DNA of 64,000 nucleotides from Mycetocola zhadangensis (GCF_003668565.1 NZ_RCWJ01000001.1:186001-250000), one strand, 5' to 3'; shown: positions 9,725-17,394, counted from the first letter of the stretch. Translations and numbers: made by a program. Notes: a model not told the origin generated them from the letters alone.

Positions 9725-9850
9725 CTCGAGTCCGACGAGGTCATCGAGTTCGACGACGTCCTCGAGTCCGACAAGGTCCTCGAGTCCGATGACGTCTACG
9801 AGTCCGATGACACCTTCGAGTCCGACGACGCCCTCGAGCCCAACGGCACC
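9725..9850 (+). repeat. 18-bp minisatellite, seven units
   Basis: Seven tandem 18-base units of the form CTCGAGTCCGACGAGGTC, with point variants, run without interruption to the family-like C-terminus of the HNH gene. In the HNH frame they encode Ser/Pro/Thr-rich sequence. In the frame of the upstream DUF222 part they would encode an acidic L-E-S-D-D-V repeat. The last unit (9833-9850) is the most diverged. Confidence 0.9.
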
Positions 9851-9904
9851 GCCGGCATCAGAGCCACCGAGCACGCCACCGTCCGTGGACGACGTCCCTC
9901 CGTT

Positions 9905-11080
9905 CTAAACCCGCACGCCTGCCGCCCACACCGAGACCACACCAAACTCCTCGTCGAGGAGCACGGCATCGGCAGCGAATCCCGCAGCAAGCTGCCCGAG
10001 GTCACCGGCCCGACCGATCGCTCGCGCCGGCGTGGATGTGAGCGCTGTGATGGCATCCGTCAGATCAATTCCAACCTCAACCACCGCACGACGCAACGCC
10101 TCATCAAGCGTCAGCGTCGACCCGGCAATCGAGTTACCTTCGGTAAGTCGAGCGACACCGTCCGTCACGGTGACAGACAGTGAACCGAGCTGGTAGACGC
10201 CGTCGTCCGAACCCGCGGCAGCCATGGCATCCGTGATCAAAGCAATTCGTCCGGGAGCGGCAGCGAACGCCAGACGCACCACCTCCGGGTGCACGTGAAC
10301 ACCATCGTTGATGATCTCCAACGTCACGGACGGCGATGCGGCAGCAGCCAGGACCGGACCCGGCGCCCGGTGGTGAATTCCATTCATAGCGTTGAACGCG
10401 TGCGTGAGAATGCTCGCACCAGCGTCGAATGCTTCCAGCGCACCATCGAAGTCTGTGTCAGTGTGGCCAACCGCAACGACGACACCAGCATTCACAAACT
10501 GACGGATGGCATCCAGACCACCGGGAAGCTCTGGTGCAAGCGTCACCTGGCGCAGCGTTCCTCGTGCGGCGCTGATGAGGCGGTTAACGCTGCCCACCGC
10601 GGGGGAATGCAGGAGCTCCGGATCGTGAGCACCCTTATGGCCCACATCGAGAAAAGGTCCCTCAAGGTGCGAACCGAGAATCGTCGGGTCACTCGCAGCC
10701 AGATCGGCAATCACACCAACACGCTTCTCGAGATCGTCGACCGACGCTGTGACGAGCGAAAGCACCGACCGAGTCGTGCCATGCCTGCGATGCACCTTCA
10801 GAGCCGAACGGATGCTGTCAGCCCCGTCATCGAAGGAGCTCGCGTTTCCGCCGTGCCCATGGATGTCGATAAACCCCGGAACAAGAGTGAGGCCCTGCGC
10901 GTTCACGACCTCGCTCGGATCAAGCTGTGCCCAGTCATTCCCCGTGCCGACGACAGCAATCGTGTCGCCAGCAAACGCGACGAAAGCGTCTGGAGTTTCG
11001 ATTCCTCCTGACACGAGTCGAGCGGAGTGGATGACGATGTCGATGGGAGCGGGCCGATTTGCCGTCAGATTTACTGTCAC
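9905..11080 (-). CDS. nagA: N-acetylgalactosamine/glucosamine-6-phosphate deacetylase
   Basis: Amidohydrolase that removes the acetyl group from an N-acetyl-hexosamine 6-phosphate. The 391-residue protein carries the expected metal and substrate motifs: DIHGHGG near residue 73, HLEGPFLDVGHKGAH near 139, VGHTDTDFDGALEAFDAG near 205, HAFNAMNGIHHR near 227, NDGVHVHPEVV near 258 and ITDAMAAAGSDDG near 280 with the catalytic Asp. It is the last gene of the minus-strand amino-sugar operon and overlaps the DeoR gene by 4 bases. Beside AgaS-like and tagatose-bisphosphate-aldolase-like genes, AgaA (GalNAc-6-P) is as likely as NagA (GlcNAc-6-P). Confidence 0.92.
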   Translation of the reverse strand: MTVNLTANRPAPIDIVIHSARLVSGGIETPDAFVAFAGDTIAVVGTGNDWAQLDPSEVVNAQGLTLVPGFIDIHGHGGNASSFDDGADSIRSALKVHRRHGTTRSVLSLVTASVDDLEKRVGVIADLAASDPTILGSHLEGPFLDVGHKGAHDPELLHSPAVGSVNRLISAARGTLRQVTLAPELPGGLDAIRQFVNAGVVVAVGHTDTDFDGALEAFDAGASILTHAFNAMNGIHHRAPGPVLAAAASPSVTLEIINDGVHVHPEVVRLAFAAAPGRIALITDAMAAAGSDDGVYQLGSLSVTVTDGVARLTEGNSIAGSTLTLDEALRRAVVEVGIDLTDAITALTSTPARAIGRAGDLGQLAAGFAADAVLLDEEFGVVSVWAAGVRV

Positions 11081-11865
11081 GAAGCAACGATAACGTCGAT
11101 GCCGTGATCGATGAACGCATGTTTCTGTTCATCAGAAATCCCCGCATCGGTGATGAAGCTGGCAAAGATGTCAGCACCCCCGACGCTGGCGAACGTTCGC
11201 ACACCGATTTTTGCGGAGTCCGCAACGACAATCGCGCGCGTCGCGCGGGTGGCCATCAGCCGGTTGACCTGGGCCTCAGACTCGTCATTCACCGACGCAC
11301 CGTGCACCGGATCGATTCCATTCACTCCGATGAATGCAAGGTCAAGAGCGATTCCCTGCAGAACCATGTCACTGTACGGCCCGACCAGCTCATAGGACCG
11401 CTGGTGAACAACGCCACCGGTCACAACCACCTTGAACTGTGGTCTCACCGCCAACTGCGCCGCAATATTCACTGCATTCGTGACGACCGTCAGGCTGGGC
11501 TCGGGTGACGGCTCCATCAGATCCGACCGGGTGGACAGTACCGAGGCGATCGCCGTTGCCGTCGTCCCACCACAGAGCCCAACGACACTTCCACGGTGAA
11601 CTAGCGCGCTCGCCGCCTGCGCAATGCGCTGCTTCGCGTCGGCGTTCGACTCGTTTCGATATCGGATGGGCAGGTCATAGGCCACGGAATTACCCACCGC
11701 TCCACCCCGTGTGCGCGTGAGCAACTGTTGCCGTGCCAGCGTGTCAAGGTCGCGGCGAGCTGTCGCCGGTGACACGCCGAGTGTCGTCATGAGGTCCTCG
11801 ACCTCGACCTGTCCGTTTTCGGCGAGCAGGTCAAGTACAGCCGTCAGTCGTTCATCACGATTCAT
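11077..11865 (-). CDS. DeoR-family transcriptional regulator of the amino-sugar operon
   Basis: A 262-residue repressor-type protein. Residues 1-55 form the DeoR winged helix-turn-helix (DERLTAVLDLLAENGQVEVEDLMTTLGVSPATARRDLDTL). The C-terminal sugar-phosphate-sensing domain has GLCGGTTATAIA, VTNAVNIAAQL, FIGVNGIDPVHG and VVADSAKIG, all typical of the family. I start it at the ATG at 11865 (MNRDERL), preceded by AGGTGGG; an upstream ATG at 11889 would add eight residues. It sits inside the operon, between the aldolase and deacetylase genes, so it is probably autoregulated and comparable to AgaR. The likely inducer is an amino-sugar or tagatose phosphate, by analogy only. Confidence 0.88.
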   Translation of the reverse strand: MNRDERLTAVLDLLAENGQVEVEDLMTTLGVSPATARRDLDTLARQQLLTRTRGGAVGNSVAYDLPIRYRNESNADAKQRIAQAASALVHRGSVVGLCGGTTATAIASVLSTRSDLMEPSPEPSLTVVTNAVNIAAQLAVRPQFKVVVTGGVVHQRSYELVGPYSDMVLQGIALDLAFIGVNGIDPVHGASVNDESEAQVNRLMATRATRAIVVADSAKIGVRTFASVGGADIFASFITDAGISDEQKHAFIDHGIDVIVAS

Positions 11866-12712
11866 TCGACCCACCTGTACCGCGGGCAAAGAGCACCAGC
11901 AGCCTCTCTGCCTCGAGGCTCAGCGCTTCCCGCGCCGGAGTGAGGTACTTACGAGGATCAACGATCGCCCGATCACCGTCAAGAACTTCGCGGGCAGCCC
12001 GAGTGTAGAACCCGTTGAGGTGAGTCGACACATTGATCTTTGTCATACCGGACCGAACGGCAGCCACGAGCGTGTCGTCAGCCACCCCCGAGGAGCCGTG
12101 CAGCACAAGCGGAACATCGAGCGCCGCGCGCAACGACGTGATGAGGTCAAGGTCAAGCGTCGCCACTCGATCGGTCATCGCATGCGACGAACCAACGGCG
12201 ACGGCGAGGGCATCCACTCCGGTATCGGCCACGAAGGCCCGCGCTTCGACAGGGTCGGTGCGCACTCCTGGTGCGTGTGCGCCATCCTTCCCGCCGATCT
12301 TGCCGAGCTCAGCCTCAACAAAGACACCGGCCGCGTGGGCCGCCGCCACGATTCGCTGGGTTGCCGCAACGTTCTCTGCGAATGGCAGTTTGGCGCCGTC
12401 GTACATCACCGAACTGAACCCGAGGTCGATTGCTTCGAGCGCCAATGCCTCATCCTCCGCGTGGTCCAGGTGCACAGACACCGGTGTGGCGGCAGATGTC
12501 GCCATAGCGAGCACTGCTTTCGCCAGCGGCGCGAGCGAGCCGTGATAGCGGGCACAGTTCTCGGAAATCTGCAGGATTACCCCGAGCCCTGCCCGTTCGC
12601 TCGCAGAGACGAGCCCCTCAGCGGTCTCGAGCGAGACGACGTTGAAAGCACCGATGCCCGTCCCCGAGCTATAGGCCTCGTCAATGAGCGTGCGAGTTGC
12701 GGTGAGGGTCAT
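11855..12712 (-). CDS. class II tagatose/fructose-1,6-bisphosphate aldolase (GatY/KbaY type)
   Basis: Zinc-dependent aldolase that cleaves a ketose 1,6-bisphosphate to dihydroxyacetone phosphate and glyceraldehyde 3-phosphate. The 285 residues show GAFNVVSLETAEG near residue 21, the zinc-binding HLDHAED at 81-87, VEAELGKIGGKDG near 132, VGSSHAM near 173, LVLHGSSGV near 201 and GMTKINVSTHLN near 219. The short length is that of GatY/KbaY rather than the longer FbaA enzymes. Placement between a PfkB kinase and a DeoR regulator in an amino-sugar operon suggests tagatose 1,6-bisphosphate as substrate. It overlaps pfkB by 4 and the DeoR gene by 11 bases. Confidence 0.9.
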   Translation of the reverse strand: MTLTATRTLIDEAYSSGTGIGAFNVVSLETAEGLVSASERAGLGVILQISENCARYHGSLAPLAKAVLAMATSAATPVSVHLDHAEDEALALEAIDLGFSSVMYDGAKLPFAENVAATQRIVAAAHAAGVFVEAELGKIGGKDGAHAPGVRTDPVEARAFVADTGVDALAVAVGSSHAMTDRVATLDLDLITSLRAALDVPLVLHGSSGVADDTLVAAVRSGMTKINVSTHLNGFYTRAAREVLDGDRAIVDPRKYLTPAREALSLEAERLLVLFARGTGGSNES

Positions 12713-13863
12713 GATCTTCTTTCAACGGGTCGGACGGGTGCAGGCGGATCGCTGGGGAATGTCGTGGTGGAAAGCTCCGCCTCGATCTCGGCCGCCCGCT
12801 CCGGATTGATGCTTCCGGCGAGTGGCTCGAGGACCGCTGCAGCCGACCAGGCCGTCGCCCGCAAAAGGATGGCCCTGGTGTCGAGGGTGAGGTAGAGACT
12901 GAAGTCGGAGTCGGAGTCGGAGTCGGAGTCGGAGTCGGAGTCGGAGTCGGAGTCGGGCTTGAGGTTGGGGTTAGCGTCGATGCCGAGCTTGGTGTTGGTG
13001 TCGGCGGCGATGGCGAGCTTGGTGTCGATGTCGATGTCGATGGTCTGGTCGGGAGAGGAGCTGCTCGCAGGAACCGGCACCTGGCCCCTGTCGATCAGCG
13101 AAGCCACACCAGCCACCCCCGCATCCCCAGCACCCGTCGGGTTGCCGGTGAGCACGCGGCCGAGCCGCGCGTGAAGGACCGGCTCGTCGATATTCCGGGG
13201 AACAGCGATCATGCCGTCCTCCCCGAGCGAAACAAGAACGAGGCCGGCGCCGAGCGCCTGGAGCTCGCGGGCCCCGGCGACCGGATCTGCTTTGCCCGTC
13301 GTGTCAGCGAGCTCACGAGCATTGGGTTTTACGACCGTCGCTCCGGCTTCAGCCGCCGAACGAAGCGCGTTCCCCGTCGCATCCGCGATCACCGGGATGC
13401 CACGGGCACGTCCGAGCGCAACGAGCTGACCGTACAACGACGGCGGACAGCCCGGCGGAATGCTCCCCGAGATCACCAGGCACCCGGCGTCGACGAGCTG
13501 TGCTCCCACCGCATCGAGGAGGGCTGGCCACACCCATTCCGCCAACTCAATACCGGTCTCATTGAAGATTGTCGTTTGACTCGGCTCCACCAGCGCTGTC
13601 GACTGCCGCACGTGTCCCGAAACCTCGAGGAGAGTCGACGGCACAGCTCCGAGGTCATCAGCGAACCACTCGCGATCAGAAGATCCGACCGGAGCGATCG
13701 CGACAGCATCCGCCCCCATGGTTTTCAGGACACGAGCAACATTGATTCCCTTGCCACCAGCACGACGGATGCCCGCGGGGACCCGGTGCGTCTCTCCCGG
13801 ATTCAGACGATCCACGGTGACGGTGACGTCGATCGCGGGATTCGGGGTGACCGTGACGATCAT
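12709..13863 (-). CDS. PfkB-family hexose-phosphate kinase (tagatose-6-P/fructose-1-P type) with Ser-Asp repeat insert
   Basis: ATP-dependent kinase of the 1-phosphofructokinase/tagatose-6-phosphate kinase group. The N-terminus MIVTVTPNPAIDVTVTVD, the PfkB signature GGKGINVARVL near residue 37 and the catalytic loop NPTGAGDAGVAG near 240-251 are present. At 384 residues it is about 60-70 longer than usual. The excess lies between the GAGD motif and the last helices, about residues 262-325, and consists of T-I-D-I-D-I-D, TKLAIAADTNTKLGIDANPN and a run of alternating Ser-Asp. The C-terminal ATAWSAAAVLEPLAGSI resumes the fold, so the gene is open and possibly functional. Overlaps of 4 bases on both sides indicate coupling in the operon. 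Confidence 0.88.
   Translation of the reverse strand: MIVTVTPNPAIDVTVTVDRLNPGETHRVPAGIRRAGGKGINVARVLKTMGADAVAIAPVGSSDREWFADDLGAVPSTLLEVSGHVRQSTALVEPSQTTIFNETGIELAEWVWPALLDAVGAQLVDAGCLVISGSIPPGCPPSLYGQLVALGRARGIPVIADATGNALRSAAEAGATVVKPNARELADTTGKADPVAGARELQALGAGLVLVSLGEDGMIAVPRNIDEPVLHARLGRVLTGNPTGAGDAGVAGVASLIDRGQVPVPASSSSPDQTIDIDIDTKLAIAADTNTKLGIDANPNLKPDSDSDSDSDSDSDSDSDFSLYLTLDTRAILLRATAWSAAAVLEPLAGSINPERAAEIEAELSTTTFPSDPPAPVRPVERRS
12903..12956 (+). repeat. nine-copy AGTCGG hexamer microsatellite inside pfkB
   Basis: Nine perfect consecutive AGTCGG hexamers. On the coding (minus) strand they encode an uninterrupted alternating Asp-Ser run near residues 303-320 of the PfkB protein. A shorter related array of GTCGAT units (13024-13041) encodes Ile-Asp repeats nearby. 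The six-base unit keeps the frame whatever the copy number. Confidence 0.95.
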
Positions 13864-14852
13864 GACGCGGTCGTCGGTTCGGTCGTCGGTTCGGCCGTCA
13901 GGATGCGGCGCGCACCGAGCGCTGCTCCGACGAGACCGGCGTTCTCACCGACGGTGGCCGGAAGAAGCACAGGTCGCCTGTGGAAGGTGAGAAAGGAGTT
14001 CATTCGCTTCTCCACAGGCCCGAACAGTGCGTCGCCCGCCTGGGCGAGTCCACCGCCGATCACTATGGCTTCTGGAGCGAGCAAGGCGACGCTCTGTGCG
14101 AGAGCCAGCCCGATGGCATCCGTCGCATCTGACCAGACTTTCTGCGCTCGAAGGTCACCCGCCTGCGCCCGTTCAAGAACCTCACGGGCTCCGATTGCGT
14201 TGTCTACCGGATCAGCAGTGCCGAGCCCGGCACGGTAGAGGCGACTGATGGCGCCAGCAGATCCGATGGCCTCCAGACAACCGTGGCCGCCGCATGCGCA
14301 CAGAACCCCGCCGGGGTCGACGACTGCGTGGCCGATCTCGCCGGCATATCCGTGAGCGGAGTACGGGCGACCGTCGACGAAGATCGCGCTCGCGATTCCC
14401 GTGCCGATGACGACAACGAGCACGTTCGAATACTGCCCGGCGCTGCCGAGGGTGTACTCAGCGGCACCCGCCGCTCGGACGTCGTGAGTGAAATACACCG
14501 GAACGCCGAGCCGCTCGGAGGCGAGGTCACGAAATGGCACGTTCTTCCAGCCGATGTTCTCGGAGAACACTCCGATCCCGGATTCGTCATCGACGAGGCC
14601 AGGAACTATCAGGCCTGCCGCGCGGATATCGATGGTCGGGTGCGCCGCACGAAAGCGTGCGGCCAGCGCCTCGACCTGCGCGAGGACGGCATCGCCCGTT
14701 CCGTCGACAGAGAGCGGGGTAGGAACCCGAACCGTGTCGAGCAGCGCCCCTGAGGTGTCGACGAGCGTGGCTTTGGTGTCTGTTCCGCCGACGTCGAAGG
14801 CGAGGACTGCTGCTCCCGGCCCGAGGTGGACCGGCGAGAGAGGTGCGATCAT
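13860..14852 (-). CDS. ROK-family amino-sugar/hexose kinase
   Basis: Sugar kinase of the ROK family, 330 residues, expected to phosphorylate a hexose or N-acetylhexosamine at O6 with ATP. The N-terminal phosphate loop VLAFDVGGTDTKATLVD lies near residues 16-32. The ROK signature with three zinc-binding Cys residues, CACGGHGCLEAIGSAG, lies near 186-201. A late GGGLAQAGDALFGPVEK motif matches the adenosine side. There is no N-terminal DNA-binding domain, so it is an enzyme rather than a ROK repressor. In this operon it most plausibly makes GalNAc- or GlcNAc-6-phosphate (AgaK/NagK role). It overlaps both neighbouring genes by 4 bases. Confidence 0.9.
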   Translation of the reverse strand: MIAPLSPVHLGPGAAVLAFDVGGTDTKATLVDTSGALLDTVRVPTPLSVDGTGDAVLAQVEALAARFRAAHPTIDIRAAGLIVPGLVDDESGIGVFSENIGWKNVPFRDLASERLGVPVYFTHDVRAAGAAEYTLGSAGQYSNVLVVVIGTGIASAIFVDGRPYSAHGYAGEIGHAVVDPGGVLCACGGHGCLEAIGSAGAISRLYRAGLGTADPVDNAIGAREVLERAQAGDLRAQKVWSDATDAIGLALAQSVALLAPEAIVIGGGLAQAGDALFGPVEKRMNSFLTFHRRPVLLPATVGENAGLVGAALGARRILTAEPTTEPTTAS

Positions 14853-15745
14853 GCGTCGAGGATGACCGAACGGGTGAGGTTGCGCGGCAGGTCAGGGTTG
14901 AGGCCGGCACGCAGCGAACGCTCGAGCGCGACGCGGTGTGCCCGAACCAGGTCGGCCATCGGGTCGAGTGATGAGTGCTCGAAGTGGGCTCCGGTTGCTG
15001 CGACGTCTCGATCGAGACCGGACGGCAGTTCGCCGAACAGCCACACAGCACGACCCGGTGCTGCGATGGCCAGCGGCCCGTGTCGGTACTCCATGGCCGG
15101 GTAGGACTCTGTCCATGCCTGCGATGACTCGCGCATCTTGAGTGCGGCCTCGTGTGCGAGTCCCACGGTCCAGCCGCGCCCCAGGTATGTGATCTGCTCG
15201 GCGGCGACGAGCTCCTCCGGCAGGTCCTCGGCCAGTGCGGTCTCGGCATCGGCGATCGACTGGGAAACGTCAGCTCCGGTCGACGCACGCAGGAAGGTCA
15301 GCGCCGTCGTTGCAAACCGGGTCTGCACGACGCTCTTCTCGTCGGCAAACGGCAGGGCAACAACGTCGTCCGCGGCGTCGACGAGCGGGCTCGAGGTGTC
15401 TCCGACGATTCCGATTGTGCGGATCCGCCCCTTCACGGTCGACAGCAACTCGAGGACCTCTGACGTCGTGCCCGAGCGCGTGATGGCGATCACCGCGTCA
15501 TAGTCACGATCGACGAACGCCTCAGACGCGGCGAACGCGTCAGTGACTCCGAGCCCCGCCTTCTCGCGCAGTACTGCATACGACTGGGCCATGAACCAGG
15601 AGGTGCCGCAACCAACGACGGCTACCTTGGCTCCGGCGCCCGGCAGGAGCTTCCGCTCGTTGACAAGATCGACGGCCCGCGCCCAGACGTCGGGTTGGCT
15701 TTGGAGTTCTTCGGCCATGTATGCGCCGGCGGTCTGACTGGTCAC
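14849..15745 (-). CDS. SIS-domain sugar isomerase/deaminase (AgaS-like)
   Basis: A 298-residue protein with two SIS domains and no glutaminase domain, like AgaS (galactosamine-6-P deaminase/isomerase) or the isomerase half of GlmS. The first SIS domain has VAVVGCGTSWFMAQSYA and AITRSGTTSEVLELL; the second has ITYLGRGWTVGLAHEAALKMRESSQAWTE and EYRHGPLA. In the Aga route it would convert galactosamine 6-phosphate to tagatose 6-phosphate plus ammonia. I chose the GTG at 15745 because GGAG lies 4 bases upstream; alternatives are an ATG at 15718 and one at 15796. It is the first gene of the tightly coupled six-gene block and follows two palindromic sites. Confidence 0.87.
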   Translation of the reverse strand: MTSQTAGAYMAEELQSQPDVWARAVDLVNERKLLPGAGAKVAVVGCGTSWFMAQSYAVLREKAGLGVTDAFAASEAFVDRDYDAVIAITRSGTTSEVLELLSTVKGRIRTIGIVGDTSSPLVDAADDVVALPFADEKSVVQTRFATTALTFLRASTGADVSQSIADAETALAEDLPEELVAAEQITYLGRGWTVGLAHEAALKMRESSQAWTESYPAMEYRHGPLAIAAPGRAVWLFGELPSGLDRDVAATGAHFEHSSLDPMADLVRAHRVALERSLRAGLNPDLPRNLTRSVILDA

Positions 15746-15766
15746 GGATCTCCGATGTTCTGAGTG

Positions 15767-15807
15767 ATCAATATTGATTGGAAAAAGCTCGTGCAATCAT
15801 TATCGAT
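15767..15807 (-). promoter_or_regulatory. candidate operator pair upstream of the amino-sugar operon
   Basis: A perfect 12-base palindrome ATCAATATTGAT lies at 15767-15778, and a related, imperfect copy ATCATTATCGAT at 15796-15807, centres 29 bases apart. Both are in the gap between the hexosaminidase gene and the SIS gene, just upstream of the chosen GTG. AT-rich paired palindromes here suit binding of the operon's DeoR regulator, but no consensus for this protein is available to me. Confidence 0.4.
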
Positions 15808-15855
15808 CATGACTCGGGCTCATTGCAAGGCTCCGGTCGTCGCCCGGTGGACGCG

Positions 15856-17394
15856 TTAGGTGGAGACAGTTCCTCCCGGCCGAATCCCCAGTGCGTCGAA
15901 TCGCGGGCCAAATGCCTCGAGCCGGGCAGCGAAGTCCGACCAGGCGCGGCGCGTTGATTCCGACGGCGCCACGGACCAGGCAATCTCGGCGACTGCGAGA
16001 AGCCGAGGAAAGACGAGGTAGTCGATGTCGGCCCTCGAGCGCACGGTCTCGGTCCAGAGCGGCGCCTCGATGCCCAGTATCGCGCTCGCCGCGTCGGGGA
16101 GGATGTTCGTCGGTTCCCACTCGTACGCCTCCTGAACCGACGTCGACCCTGCCGCCCACGAGAGCCCGATCGGGCTCGATTCGTCGTAGGTCATGTCGAG
16201 GTACGCAACATCGGCGGGGGAGAGGATGAGCGACCCGCCCTGCCGAACGAACGAGAGTGCCCGCTCGGCAGAGTCGTTCTCCGGGATGAGGAAGCTCCAG
16301 TACTGCCCGACGGTGCCAGGGGCCAGGTCGGTGCTGATCCCTGCCTCGTGCCAGGCAACAGGGATCTTGCCGTGTGACGCAACGAGCCGACTCGCCCGAG
16401 CGACGAACTCGCGGTAGTCCGCAGGGTCTGTGGCGTGTGACTCGTCGCCGCCGAAGTGCAGCCACGGCCCCGGCGTCTGCTCAGCAACCTCGCGAATCAC
16501 ATCGTCGAGGAAGGCCCAGGTCGTCTCGCTCGATGTGTCAAGGCTCGAGAAACCGACCTCGGTGCCCGTGTATGGTGCTGCGGCCTTCCCGCTCGGGTTC
16601 AGCTCCGGCAGTGCGGAAAGTGCCGCGTTGGTGTGGCCGGGCACATCGATCTCAGGAACTATCGTGATGAACCGTGCCGCCGCGTGCTCCACAATCCGCG
16701 CGAAATCGTCCCGGCTGTAGAACCCCCCGGGGCCACCGTCAACCTCATTAGCACCGCCGACCTCCGCCAGTTCCGGCCGGCTCTCGATCGCCAGACGCCA
16801 GCCCTGGTCGTCGGTCAGGTGTAGGTGAAGAACATTGATCTTGAACAGCGCCAGGTCGTCAAGGAACGCGCACACCTCTGTCGCATCGAAGAAATGCCGT
16901 GCAACGTCGAGCATCGCACCGCGGTACCGAAAACGCGGCCGATCGACGATCGACGTTGCGATCGCTTCCCAGGCCCTGGACTGCACCGAATGCTCCTCCA
17001 GCTCGGCAGGGAACAGTTGTCGCAGCGACTGCACACCGTAAAACAGCCCTGCCGCCGTCGGCGCCGTGATCAGCGCGCCGTTGGCAGACGTTTCGAGGAC
17101 ATAGCCTTCGTCGCCCACCTCGGCTTTATCGTCGGAATCGAGCAGCAGGGTGATGTCATGCCCGCTCTGGTCGTTGTTGCCAGTGCCGGCGGCTGAACCC
17201 ACGCCCTCAGCGGTCACAACCGGAACCGAAAAGCCGGTCGACTTGCGCAAAATGGTGGCGAGATACGTTGAAACGGATGCCACGGCATCCGTCGCGTAAA
17301 TTCGCGAAGCGCTGGTCAGGATGAACGGTGGCGCACCCGCGGGCACGTGCTGTTCGGTCGGCAGGGGGAGAATGCTGCCCGTCGGGTGTCTCAT
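15856..17394 (-). CDS. beta-N-acetylhexosaminidase, GH20 family
   Basis: Glycoside hydrolase that releases terminal beta-linked GlcNAc or GalNAc. Of 512 residues, about 15-140 are the GH20b-like N-terminal domain (DEGYVLETSANGALITAPTAAGLFYGVQSL) and the rest is the catalytic barrel: RYRGAMLDVARHF near residue 157, LHLHLTDDQGWR near 189, PEIDVPGHTNA near 247 and the catalytic pair in HFGGDESHA (Asp317, Glu318). There is no signal peptide, so the enzyme is probably cytoplasmic and acts on imported oligosaccharides. The ATG at 17394 has GGA nine bases upstream. It lies 110 bases upstream of the SIS gene in the same direction and supplies the amino sugar for that pathway. Confidence 0.92.
   Translation of the reverse strand: MRHPTGSILPLPTEQHVPAGAPPFILTSASRIYATDAVASVSTYLATILRKSTGFSVPVVTAEGVGSAAGTGNNDQSGHDITLLLDSDDKAEVGDEGYVLETSANGALITAPTAAGLFYGVQSLRQLFPAELEEHSVQSRAWEAIATSIVDRPRFRYRGAMLDVARHFFDATEVCAFLDDLALFKINVLHLHLTDDQGWRLAIESRPELAEVGGANEVDGGPGGFYSRDDFARIVEHAAARFITIVPEIDVPGHTNAALSALPELNPSGKAAAPYTGTEVGFSSLDTSSETTWAFLDDVIREVAEQTPGPWLHFGGDESHATDPADYREFVARASRLVASHGKIPVAWHEAGISTDLAPGTVGQYWSFLIPENDSAERALSFVRQGGSLILSPADVAYLDMTYDESSPIGLSWAAGSTSVQEAYEWEPTNILPDAASAILGIEAPLWTETVRSRADIDYLVFPRLLAVAEIAWSVAPSESTRRAWSDFAARLEAFGPRFDALGIRPGGTVST

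Larger units (their letters stand above)
8129..9908 (+). pseudogene. DUF222/HNH endonuclease (13E12 family), frameshifted
   Basis: Two overlapping frames together make one 13E12-type protein. The first (8129-9217) carries an acidic Ala/Asp/Glu-rich leader and the DUF222 domain (VQQLAFRSFVSEIACALRIP...). The second, shifted by +1 and usable from about 9120 to 9908, carries the conserved RPTVIVTVPVLTLMG linker, DRYAVPKDLQLALSIRDGTC and the HNH nuclease (CDIDHTVAWQFDG, then CRHHHRLKHQT), and ends in the family-typical PPF. The switch must fall near 9115-9217; frame two becomes family-like at about 9130. Ser/Thr/Pro repeats follow the HNH core. Cause unknown: decay, sequencing error or programmed shift. 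These are usually multi-copy genes of unclear function. Confidence 0.8.

Noticed and set aside
9725-9850. CRISPR or integron-like repeat.
   Set aside because: Units are contiguous without spacers and encode protein; it is a coding minisatellite.
9662-10183. An acidic-repeat open frame across the end of the HNH gene into nagA.
   Set aside because: Not counted as a gene: its start has no ribosome site and most of it is antisense to nagA. It is mentioned only as the second frame of the minisatellite.
11711-12895. A 394-residue plus-strand open frame antisense to the aldolase gene.
   Set aside because: No motif and an Arg/Ser-rich composition; the aldolase on the minus strand has all family motifs.
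13171-14238. A 355-residue plus-strand open frame across the PfkB and ROK genes.
   Set aside because: It is the antisense of two genes with clear motifs and carries no recognisable domain.
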